The notes below the pieces were generated by a model that searched no databases, had not been told where the DNA came from, and saw only the letters and a list, made by a program, of their open reading frames with translations. Below, one piece after another: positions 42,183 through 50,023 of a stretch of 64,000 bases of DNA. A program made the position numbers and the translations under genes. Numbering within the stretch: the stretch's first letter is position 1; every line of letters begins with the position of its first letter. Origin of the DNA: Merdimonas faecis (GTDB lineage: Bacteria > Bacillota > Clostridia > Lachnospirales > Lachnospiraceae); NCBI RefSeq assembly GCF_001754075.1, contig NZ_MIEH01000018.1, positions 496,001 to 560,000 on the forward strand. Reading direction: 5' to 3'.

Positions 42183-44054
42183 ATGAAAAAATTGGAAGAA
42201 CTTTTGGAATGGGGCGGCACAAAACGGGACATTACGTTCCTGATATTGTCTGCTGCCGCACTCCTGGCCAGCATATTCGGCTTTCAGCCCCTGCCCTTTG
42301 ATATGGCCTGGGTATCTGTCATCTTATGCGGAATCCCTATCATCCTGGAGGCCTTGATCGGCCTGATTACTGCTTTTGATATCAAGGCTGATGTGCTGGT
42401 CTCTATTGCACTGGTTGCATCTATCTTCATCGGCGAAGATTTCGCTGCCGGCGAGGTGGCTTTCATTATGCAGCTGGGCGCTCTTCTGGAGGATCTGACC
42501 GTCGCCAGAGCACGGGCCGGCATTGAAAAGCTGGTTCACCTGACTCCCCGGACAGCACGCCGGATCGGCAAGGACACAGAAGAAATCATCCCGGCAGAAC
42601 AGGTTCAGGCGGGCGACATCCTCCGTGTTTTTCCCGGAGAGACTGTCCCGGCAGATGGCATAATCATATCCGGGGAAACCTCAGTCAACCAGGCTGTTAT
42701 GACCGGAGAGTCTCTTCCGGTCGATAAATCCCCCGGTGACGAAGTCTCCAGCGGCACTGTAAACCAGTTTGGCTCTTTTGATATGAAAGCAGTTAAAGTC
42801 GGGGAAGACAGCTCTATCCAGCGCATGATCCGCCTGGTACAGTCTGCTGACGCCGGAAAAGCAAAAATTGTTGGAATTGCAGACCGATGGGCCACATGGA
42901 TTGTAATAATTGCCTTAAGCGCCGCAGTACTCACCTGGCTCTTCACCGGACAGATCATCCGTTCTGTCACCATTCTGGTCGTATTTTGTCCTTGTGCTCT
43001 GGTACTGGCTACTCCCACGGCTATCATGGCCGCAATCGGAAATGCCACCCGCCATGGATTTTTGGTGCGGGAAGGCGATGCGCTGGAACGTCTTTCTCTG
43101 GTAAAGCACCTTACCTTTGATAAGACCGGGACTCTCACTTACGGCGCTCCTCAGGTTGTTGCTGTTCACAGTTTTCAGAAAAACTTTTCCGAGCAGGAGT
43201 TATACGCAAAAACAGCATCCGCAGAGCTTCGCTCGGAGCATCCCCTTGGCAAAGCAGTAGTCCGGTGCTTTCAGGCTTCTTACGGCGAGCGGCCGGCCCC
43301 GGTGGAATCATTTCAGACGCTTCCTGGTCGGGGTGTGTCCGGCACCCAGGAAGGACATACGATACTGGCCGGAAATCAGAAGCTTCTGATTGAAAAACAA
43401 ATTTCTCTGGATACAGAGGCTCAAACACAGATGGAACACTATATTCAAGAAGGATGTACTTTGATCTTAACTGCTATTGACGGCGAATTTACCGGTTTTC
43501 TGGCTCTTTCTGACACCTTGCGCGACAATGCGCCTGAAACCATCGCCAAAGTAAAGGCTGAAGGCACTGTTCCCGTTCTTCTGACCGGGGATCATGAAAA
43601 TGCGGCCAGACACATTGCTTCTTCCCTGAAGATTGACGAGGTTCTGGCCGACTGCCTTCCAGAGGATAAATTAAACTGGATCCAGCAGTCCCAGGATCAG
43701 GGTTTTCCGGTCTGCATGATCGGAGACGGCATCAATGACGCACCCGCACTGAAAAAAGCCTTTGTCGGCATCGCCATGGGCGGTGTCGGAAGCGACATTG
43801 CTGTCGATGCAGCAGACATTGCTCTTGTGAATGATGATATCCGGGAAATCCCCCATCTTCTGGCTCTGTCCAAACGAATGATGGTTACTATCAAATGCAA
43901 TCTGACATTTTCTATGATTTTGAACTTTATCGCAATCATACTTGCCATCACGGGAATCCTGAATCCTGTCGTAGGCGCACTTGTACATAATGCGGGTTCT
44001 GTTCTGGTCATTGCTAATTCTGCATTTCTACTGAAATGGAAAAAGCGGGGCTGA
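42183..44054 (+). CDS. P1B-type heavy-metal ATPase, probable copper efflux
   Basis: A 623-residue membrane pump. TM metal motif CPC in VVFCPCALVLATPTAI, phosphorylation site FDKTGTLTYG, SEHPLGKAV loop, actuator TGES, hinge GDGINDAPAL. The usual N-terminal metal-binding domain is absent, and the last TM pair ends HNAGSVLVIANSAFLL, which is neither the classical CopA nor ZntA ending. So copper is favoured only by the adjacent CsoR and its operators; zinc, cadmium or other divalent metals remain possible. GAGAGGAGG precedes the ATG. Confidence 0.9.
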   Translation: MKKLEELLEWGGTKRDITFLILSAAALLASIFGFQPLPFDMAWVSVILCGIPIILEALIGLITAFDIKADVLVSIALVASIFIGEDFAAGEVAFIMQLGALLEDLTVARARAGIEKLVHLTPRTARRIGKDTEEIIPAEQVQAGDILRVFPGETVPADGIIISGETSVNQAVMTGESLPVDKSPGDEVSSGTVNQFGSFDMKAVKVGEDSSIQRMIRLVQSADAGKAKIVGIADRWATWIVIIALSAAVLTWLFTGQIIRSVTILVVFCPCALVLATPTAIMAAIGNATRHGFLVREGDALERLSLVKHLTFDKTGTLTYGAPQVVAVHSFQKNFSEQELYAKTASAELRSEHPLGKAVVRCFQASYGERPAPVESFQTLPGRGVSGTQEGHTILAGNQKLLIEKQISLDTEAQTQMEHYIQEGCTLILTAIDGEFTGFLALSDTLRDNAPETIAKVKAEGTVPVLLTGDHENAARHIASSLKIDEVLADCLPEDKLNWIQQSQDQGFPVCMIGDGINDAPALKKAFVGIAMGGVGSDIAVDAADIALVNDDIREIPHLLALSKRMMVTIKCNLTFSMILNFIAIILAITGILNPVVGALVHNAGSVLVIANSAFLLKWKKRG

Positions 44055-44078
44055 TCTTTCTGTCAGCTCCGCTTCTAT
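44041..44078. terminator. Bidirectional terminator between the metal ATPase and the kinase gene
   Basis: AAGCGGGGCTGA pairs with TCAGCTCCGCTT (one G-U pair), with TCTATTTTC following on plus and TTTTTCC on minus. It overlaps the ATPase stop and the kinase stop, serving two convergent genes. Confidence 0.85.
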
Positions 44079-44782
44079 TTTCTTATATTTCCAAAACACC
44101 GGTCAAATTCCCTGCAGGCTTCCCGGGTGCTTCTGAAAACTTCTTCCGGCCTCAGCATTTTCTGCAAATAATCTTTCTGTCCGTCAGACAATGGAAGTGC
44201 CTCATACCAGGGTTTCTTCCCGTCCCCGGAATATCCGGAATACAAAAGATACAGCAGCACATTTGCAAATCTTGCATAATCCAGGCTGAAACGCATACTG
44301 TCCCCGTCAGCATACCCGGAGAGTCCAAAATCGATAAGCGCTGCCCGGCTGCCGTCATACACCACGTTTGCCACGCTGATATCTCCATGCACCACATTTC
44401 TTTCGTGCAGATACTGAAGGACATCCAAAAGATCGCTCCCGATCCGAAAGACCTCTTCATCTGAAAAAAACTTCTTTTCTTCAAACAGCCACTCTTTTAG
44501 TGTCTTTCCTTTCTGATATTCCAGGACAAAATAATATCCGCTCCTGTCGTTGATCACACCCAGAAGTTCCGGCACCGCAGGATGGTCAAGGCCGGACAGG
44601 ATAACGGCCTCCTGCTGGCTGAAGTCAGGGTGCTTTCTTCGCATCCCTGTCCGAAATCTTTTCAATACTACCATTTTCCCGGCCGGATCACGGGCAAGAA
44701 AACAGACACCGTAGCGTCCTGTGCCAATGCGGGACACCACGGTGTAATCTCTGATTTTTCTTTCCTTCTTTTTCCCGATCAT
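44075..44782 (-). CDS. Small Hanks-type serine/threonine protein kinase
   Basis: A 235-residue kinase domain with no TM or sensor domain. Glycine-rich loop IGTGRYGVCFLA, ATP-anchoring VLKRF, helix-C region, hinge LEYQKGKTL, catalytic loop VVHGDISVANVVY (HGD in place of the common HRD), and metal-binding ALIDFGLSG. All catalytic Asp/Lys/Asn residues are present, so activity is plausible. Its ATG overlaps the stop of the zinc-ribbon gene (ATGA), so the two are translationally coupled. The longer open frame upstream lies inside that gene and is unlikely. Substrate unknown. Confidence 0.85.
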   Translation of the reverse strand: MIGKKKERKIRDYTVVSRIGTGRYGVCFLARDPAGKMVVLKRFRTGMRRKHPDFSQQEAVILSGLDHPAVPELLGVINDRSGYYFVLEYQKGKTLKEWLFEEKKFFSDEEVFRIGSDLLDVLQYLHERNVVHGDISVANVVYDGSRAALIDFGLSGYADGDSMRFSLDYARFANVLLYLLYSGYSGDGKKPWYEALPLSDGQKDYLQKMLRPEEVFRSTREACREFDRCFGNIRK

Positions 44783-45210
44783 CTCTGCATCGGTGTGCCG
44801 CACTCCGGACAGAATTTTGCGCCCGGCTGGACAGGCTTTCCACAATTTGGACAAAATGTCGGACCCTGTGCGATCCTTTCTCCGCAGGAAAGGCAGAATT
44901 TAGACCCTGCTGGTACAGACGCCCCGCACTTCTGGCAGCGAATCTGTCCGCCCTGATTAACTGCTCCCTGCTGGGGATAGCCGTTCTGGTTCGGATAACC
45001 ACCCTGGTTCGGGTAGCCGCCTTGGTTCGGATAGCCACCCTGGTTCGGATAACCGCCATAAGGCTGGCCGTATCCTCTTCTTGCAGAACTGGAAAAGCTG
45101 CCAAATCCTCCCATCATTCCGAACAGCCCTTTTTTCTTGTAATAATTCCCGCCCTGATCCGGATGGGGATACCGTCTGCTGCTGCTGGAGCGTGAAAAAA
45201 AGCCTCCCAT
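44779..45210 (-). CDS. Zinc-ribbon protein with Gly/Tyr/Pro-rich repeats
   Basis: A 143-residue protein. N-terminal half is low complexity (GGFFSRSSSSRRYPHPDQGG) and includes four GGYPNQ hexapeptides plus a variant (residues 52-81; DNA 44968-45057). C-terminal half has two double zinc ribbons: Cys92/95-106/109 and Cys120/123-134/137 (CQKCGASVPAGSKFCLSCG type). AGGAGG precedes the ATG. It overlaps the kinase gene by 4 bases. It may be a kinase partner or substrate, but that is inference. Similar zinc-ribbon tails occur in many unrelated proteins. Confidence 0.82.
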   Translation of the reverse strand: MGGFFSRSSSSRRYPHPDQGGNYYKKKGLFGMMGGFGSFSSSARRGYGQPYGGYPNQGGYPNQGGYPNQGGYPNQNGYPQQGAVNQGGQIRCQKCGASVPAGSKFCLSCGERIAQGPTFCPNCGKPVQPGAKFCPECGTPMQR

Positions 45211-45383
45211 ATACGTTTCCTCCTGTCGTGCGTGATATTGTTTTCAATATACCGTATCCATTTTTCTATGGCAAGTGAAATATAAAAATGTAACATAATT
45301 TTTACATACTGCCGGTTCTGTTGAAAAATATGTGTTCTTCTGCTAAAATAATAACAATCATAATCATATGGAGGACAATCATC

Positions 45384-45830
45384 ATGAGCAAAATCGAAGA
45401 AGTAAGAAGTGCAATGGTCGCTGCCATGAAAGCTGGCGACAAAGAGACAAAAGAGACCTTATCCATGCTCCTGGCAGCTCTGAAGAATAAAGCCATTGAC
45501 AAACGTTCTGACCTGACCGAAGAGGAAGAGACCCAGGTGGTCATGAAAGAAATCAAGCAGACAAAAGAAACCCTGGAAATGACCCCGGCAGACCGTACTG
45601 ACATCATCGCAGAGTGTGAGAAACGGCTTGCTGTTCTGGAGCAGTACGCCCCGAAAATGATGGACGAGTCCGAGATCAAAAGCGTTATCGAAGCACTGCT
45701 TTCCGAAATGGGACTGGACGCCCCGACTGCCAAGGATAAAGGAAAAATCATGAAAAACCTGATGCCAAAGGTAAAGGGCAAGGCTGACGGAAAGCTGGTA
45801 AATGATATCCTGACCGGGTATCTGAACTAA
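45384..45830 (+). CDS. yqeY: GatB/YqeY domain protein
   Basis: A 148-residue protein of the YqeY family, which shares the tRNA-binding tail domain of GatB; a role in tRNA or translation is inferred from that. Typical segments: KSALKAGDKE-like start (AMVAAMKAGDKETKETLSML), LTEEEETQVVMKEIKQTKET, EQYAPKMMDESEIKSVIEAL and KADGKLVNDILTGYL. ATGGAGGAC stands before ATG at 45384; the frame is open 21 codons upstream without a ribosome site. The IS256 element lies 52 bp after the stop, ahead of the gene's apparent terminator. Confidence 0.9.
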   Translation: MSKIEEVRSAMVAAMKAGDKETKETLSMLLAALKNKAIDKRSDLTEEEETQVVMKEIKQTKETLEMTPADRTDIIAECEKRLAVLEQYAPKMMDESEIKSVIEALLSEMGLDAPTAKDKGKIMKNLMPKVKGKADGKLVNDILTGYLN

Positions 45831-45881
45831 AAATTCTATGAGACTGGAGACCGTTTCAAGTTTTGCATTGTGCGAAAACGT

Positions 45882-47361
45882 GGCGGTGTGAAACTTTTTC
45901 TGTAAATATGTCATCAAAGGTTCTTCTATGATAAAATCTAATTCATAGGAGGGCCTTTTATTATGGCAAAACAGAAGAAACCTGTCCATCGGGTACAAAT
46001 GACAGAAGGGAAACGTAACATTATCCACCAGCTACTGGAAGAATACGATATTCAGACAGCCGAAGATATTCAGGATGCTCTCAAGGATCTACTTGGCGGA
46101 ACAATCAAAGAAATGATGGAAGCTGAAATGGAGGATCATCTTGGGTACGAAAAATCTGAGCGTTCAGATAATGATGATTACCGGAATGGTTACAAACGTA
46201 AACGTATAAACAGCAGCTATGGCTCTATGGAGATTGAGGTTCCACAGGACCGCAAATCAACTTTCCAGCCGCAGGTGGTCAAAAAGCGCCAGAAAGATAT
46301 CTCTGATATCGATCAGAAGATCATATCCATGTATGCCAAAGGAATGACAACCAGACAGATTTCTGAAACCATAGAGGATATTTATGGTTTTGAAACTTCA
46401 GAGGGTTTTATCTCTGATGTGACGGATAAGATCCTTCCACAGATAGAGGACTGGCAGAACCGCCCTCTGGATGAAGTATATCCAATCCTCTTTATCGATG
46501 CGATCCACTATTCAGTCCGGGATAATGGAGTGATCCGCAAACTGGCGGCATATGTGATCTTGGGGATCAATACGGAAGGAAAGAAGGAAGTTCTTACCAT
46601 TCAGGTTGGAGATAACGAAAGCTCTAAATACTGGCTGTCCGTTCTGAATGAGCTGAAAAACCGCAGTGTAAAAGATATCTTGATTCTCTGTGCTGATGGT
46701 CTGACCGGGATCAAAGAAGCCATTGCAGCCTCCTTTCCGAAAACAGAGTATCAACGCTGTATTGTCCATCAGGTAAGAAACACCCTGAAGTATGTTCCGG
46801 ATAAAGACAGGAAAGCCTTCGCAACGGATTTGAAAACCATTTATCAGGCGGCAGACGAAAAGAAAGCCCTGGCAGCCCTTGAGCGGGTAACAGAGAAATG
46901 GACGCCAAAATACCCGAATTCCATGAAGCGCTGGAAGGATAACTGGGATGCGATTTCTCCGATTTTCAAGTTTTCAGCAGCTGTCCGGAAGGTCATATAT
47001 ACGACAAATGCGATAGAATCGTTAAACTCCACCTATCGGAGACTGAACCAGCAGAGAAGCGTTTTTCCGAGCGATACGGCGCTGCTGAAAGCCCTATATC
47101 TCGCTACCTTCGAAGCCACCAAAAGATGGACTACTACCATCCGGAACTGGGGCCAGGTATATGGCGAGCTGAGTATCATGTATGAAGGCAGGCTGCCGGA
47201 CTAAAAATATTCAGGTTAACGAAGGCGGAAAAGCCGCCTGTTATTGACATGCCATCAGCCAGATGGTATATATAAAACAAAGGTGAAAAGCTTATTTTTT
47301 AAGCCTTTCACCCATTCTTATCATAGAAGAATCTTATTTACAGACTTTTCTTCACAGTCTC
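45882..47361 (+). mobile_element. Complete IS256-family insertion sequence
   Basis: A 1480-bp element with one transposase gene. The ends share imperfect inverted repeats (17 of 27 positions, including TGTGAA and TCTGTAAATA). It is flanked on both sides by the exact 8-bp direct repeat GAAAACGT (45874-45881 and 47362-47369), the target duplication length of this family. Intact ends and ORF suggest recent arrival and possible activity. Confidence 0.93.
45963..47204 (+). CDS. IS256-family transposase (Mutator-like DDE)
   Basis: A 413-residue transposase with the DDE residues in LFIDAIHYSVRDNG, LCADGLTGIKEAI and the TTNAIESLNSTYRRLNQQ motif. The N-terminal MTEGKRNIIHQLLEEYDIQT and the zinc-like helical region are typical. 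GGAGGGCC precedes the ATG. No stop or frame break is seen, so the enzyme may be active. Confidence 0.96.
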   Translation: MAKQKKPVHRVQMTEGKRNIIHQLLEEYDIQTAEDIQDALKDLLGGTIKEMMEAEMEDHLGYEKSERSDNDDYRNGYKRKRINSSYGSMEIEVPQDRKSTFQPQVVKKRQKDISDIDQKIISMYAKGMTTRQISETIEDIYGFETSEGFISDVTDKILPQIEDWQNRPLDEVYPILFIDAIHYSVRDNGVIRKLAAYVILGINTEGKKEVLTIQVGDNESSKYWLSVLNELKNRSVKDILILCADGLTGIKEAIAASFPKTEYQRCIVHQVRNTLKYVPDKDRKAFATDLKTIYQAADEKKALAALERVTEKWTPKYPNSMKRWKDNWDAISPIFKFSAAVRKVIYTTNAIESLNSTYRRLNQQRSVFPSDTALLKALYLATFEATKRWTTTIRNWGQVYGELSIMYEGRLPD

Positions 47362-47377
47362 GAAAACGTAACTACTC

Positions 47378-47406
47378 GGACAGAGTCTGATTTTACGACT
47401 CTGTCC
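47378..47406 (+). terminator. Terminator originally downstream of yqeY, displaced by the IS
   Basis: GGACAGAGTC (47378-47387) pairs with GACTCTGTCC (47397-47406), followed by TTCTTC. It lies just past the IS target duplication, so in the ancestral arrangement it was about 60 bp after yqeY. From here to 47596 I see no gene, only AT-rich sequence. Confidence 0.8.
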
Positions 47407-47596
47407 TTCTTCATATTACAATATAAATATCTTTATATATCAAACCGAATTGACTGTGCTAGCCTTGTCCTCACCGAATTACTGCTTATATTCCTGATAT
47501 CTGCCCCTCGTAAATATATCTCCAACAAAGAATTGTATTAATTTTTACCAAGGCACAAAGCATGATGAATTATCAGGTTTCATTTTTGCTCTTAGA

Positions 47597-49378
47597 TTAA
47601 TCAATATTCCTATTCTTTCCATAAAAAATTTTTCCTTTGTCTAAATTCTTACGATAAGAGCATGCCATTGAGTATAATTTGTTCTCATGCACACATTTTC
47701 TTGCATCCGAACATTCTACAAACTGGCTACAACATCCAAATGTTGAAGCTTTAGAAGAATAACATTTTATTCTATATTCTGTATTTAACTTTACATATTC
47801 CACAAATCTTTCATCATCGCTTTTAAATATAATATGTATATTATTCTTATCTGATTTTAATTGTTTTGCTTCCAACTCTCCCGAAAATGAAATACTTTTA
47901 TACTGCGAATTTCCTATAATTAATTCCAATTTGTCTTTTCTTTCTTTTATATTCATTACTACGGAATTACGTGAATAATCTAATTTTCTATTCGGTATTT
48001 TAGGATATTCTGGTTCATAAATACATACAGAATACGATGTTACTCTATCAGACATTCGTCCACTGTTCTGAGCCAAATATAAGGAATGTTCCGGTAATTC
48101 CTTTTCTTGTATCAGTTCGTCTAACATTTTCTGTAAATTCTTTTTCCAACCTTTAACATCTTCCGATAAATCTACAACTGTTAATATTTCTTCTTGATTT
48201 GCTGTCTTTAATATTTCTTCCTTTAATTTCTTAGCTTCGCTTATGAAACATTCTTCTGGTACTATCTGAATTTTACTTCCCTTTTCCTGCCATTCCATTG
48301 CTTTCTTAATTTTTTCGCCATACGTACCTTGTTTCCAATTATCACTTCCTAGTGTACCTACAACAAGATATGTAGTAGTTTTTTTTACCGTATTGTCACA
48401 AATCCCACCACATTCTCTTATCAATTTTTCAACATCTTTTCTATCTCCATATGAAAAACCACCTGTTAGACAACAGTGCTTTTCTTTCAATGTTTCTATA
48501 CAAATCTTGTCGTTTTCTTCATTTACCGGTGTAGTAAATTGTTTAAATATAACCAAAAGAGAATCTAATTCATCTTGTTCAATAACTCCGTCGTCAAGTA
48601 CTCGTTCCAAAGCTCCATAAACACGGTCAAACGGGTAATTCCCCTTTAATGATTGATTTTCATCCATCCAAGCATTTAACGCTAATATTTCTTCTTCCGT
48701 CAACATATTATCTGCAATTATTCCCAACAGAAATCCTTGTAACTGCTGTAACGATTTTGTCTCATCTGAATACTTTATTCCTCTTTTATCGATCGATAAT
48801 TTATTCTTTTTCCCCTTTATAAATCCATGTTCCTCATATTGCTTTTGTAATAATTGGAAACAGTCTTTCGTCAAATAACAATCTTTCAAAGCTCTATGCT
48901 CATTAGATATATCTAATCCATAATATGTACTAATCGTTTCCAATTTATGGTTTTCAATACAATCCAAACATTTCCTAGCGAGAAATAAAGTATCAATAAA
49001 ATCATTATTCAAAATAAAACCGTTATATTCTTCAATAGCATCATAAAGAATATTTAAATCAAAACTTGCTATATTATGTCCTACTAATATCTCTCCACTA
49101 ATAAAGGTCAAAAAATCGTCTAACACCTGCTCTAAGGTGGGTGCATCCTGTACCATATCATCTGTAATATGGTTTACTGCTGTGGCTGATGCAGGTATAG
49201 GTTCCTGTGGATTTATCAAGCTTTCAAATATATCAACAACTTTCCCATCACGAACTTTTATGGCCCCTATCTCAATAATTTTTGCATCATATATTCTATT
49301 GCTGGTTGTTTCTATATCCAATACAACATAATCACTTATGAACCTTTCTAATCTTGTACCCTTATTTCTTTGCTGCAT
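47597..49378 (-). CDS. DEDDh exonuclease with BRCT domain and Cys-rich tail
   Basis: A 593-residue protein. Residues about 15-185 form a DnaQ-like exonuclease: D21-x-E23 (VVLDIETTS), ILVGHNIASFDLNIL and EHRALKDCYLT (H-x4-D). A middle helical region (TEEEILALNAWMDENQSL) resembles the TerB/tellurite-type stretch. A BRCT domain lies near 297-375 (CCLTGGFSYGDRKDVEKLIR, TTTYLVVGTL). The last 50 residues hold a conserved-looking cysteine cluster (CCSQFVECSDARKC). The gene is clearly AT-richer than all its neighbours and sits beside an IS, so I infer horizontal origin. A role in DNA repair or defence is possible but not shown. Confidence 0.82.
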   Translation of the reverse strand: MQQRNKGTRLERFISDYVVLDIETTSNRIYDAKIIEIGAIKVRDGKVVDIFESLINPQEPIPASATAVNHITDDMVQDAPTLEQVLDDFLTFISGEILVGHNIASFDLNILYDAIEEYNGFILNNDFIDTLFLARKCLDCIENHKLETISTYYGLDISNEHRALKDCYLTKDCFQLLQKQYEEHGFIKGKKNKLSIDKRGIKYSDETKSLQQLQGFLLGIIADNMLTEEEILALNAWMDENQSLKGNYPFDRVYGALERVLDDGVIEQDELDSLLVIFKQFTTPVNEENDKICIETLKEKHCCLTGGFSYGDRKDVEKLIRECGGICDNTVKKTTTYLVVGTLGSDNWKQGTYGEKIKKAMEWQEKGSKIQIVPEECFISEAKKLKEEILKTANQEEILTVVDLSEDVKGWKKNLQKMLDELIQEKELPEHSLYLAQNSGRMSDRVTSYSVCIYEPEYPKIPNRKLDYSRNSVVMNIKERKDKLELIIGNSQYKSISFSGELEAKQLKSDKNNIHIIFKSDDERFVEYVKLNTEYRIKCYSSKASTFGCCSQFVECSDARKCVHENKLYSMACSYRKNLDKGKIFYGKNRNID

Positions 49379-49553
49379 TTCTTCCTCTTTCCCGCATAGT
49401 CTTATGAAACTATACGCATAGCCTTTAATATCATTTTTATTGTATCACTTCTCTGATTCTTCGTCACTTCATTTTTCTAGTAATCCAACTGCCCCTAGGT
49501 TCCTATATGACAATGCATAACTAAACATAAAATAATTCCATTTTCCCACTCAT

Positions 49554-49596
49554 GAAAAAAAAGGATGCATCTGCATGAAAAATCAGCGCATCCTTT
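49554..49596 (-). terminator. Terminator of the C_GCAxxG_C_C gene
   Basis: Minus-strand AAAGGATGC pairs with GCATCCTTT across a loop of 19 bases, followed by a T run. It lies 6 bp after the gene's stop. Confidence 0.88.
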
Positions 49597-49601
49597 CCGT
49601 C

Positions 49602-50009
49602 TTAAAATTCCATCTCATCTATGATCTGTGCCGCATCCTCCACGCATTTCATGCAGCAGGGAAGGGGCTGAGGCCCATCCTCTGTCTTCAGATCCCGGCA
49701 GTAGAGTGACCCGTTTTTCTCTTTAAACTTCTCTGCCGCCTCCAGAAGCTTCTGATAGGTGTCCATCTTGGTGGCAAAGGGCTCATCCATCTTACCGGCA
49801 CTGTTTTTCAGTCCAATGGTCATGAACATTCCTGTCACTGCGCCGCAGGTATCCTTTAAGCCGCCCATGCCGGAGCCAAATCCCTCGGTCAGCCGGAAGG
49901 CGTCTTCTTCCTTCATCCCCAGCTCTTCGCAATAAGCGCAGATCACTGCCTGACAGCAGTTATACATTTTTTCAAACCGCTCAACTGCATCCTTCTTCGT
50001 TGCTTTCAT
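49602..50009 (-). CDS. C_GCAxxG_C_C family protein
   Basis: A 135-residue cysteine-rich protein of the family named for its motif: YNCCQAVICAY, then GLKDTCGAVTGMFM, SLYCRDL and CCMKCVEDAA. Such proteins are probably redox-active or metal-binding and are common in anaerobes; no reaction is proven. AGGAAGAAGAG stands before the ATG. It lies 14 bp downstream of the NAD synthetase gene and shares its transcript. Confidence 0.88.
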   Translation of the reverse strand: MKATKKDAVERFEKMYNCCQAVICAYCEELGMKEEDAFRLTEGFGSGMGGLKDTCGAVTGMFMTIGLKNSAGKMDEPFATKMDTYQKLLEAAEKFKEKNGSLYCRDLKTEDGPQPLPCCMKCVEDAAQIIDEMEF

Positions 50010-50023
50010 CTCTTCTTCCTCCT

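Noticed and set aside
44968-45057. Regularly spaced short DNA repeats in the zinc-ribbon gene, at first glance CRISPR-like
   Set aside because: The 18-bp period encodes GGYPNQ in frame inside a gene with good ribosome site; there are no unique spacers.
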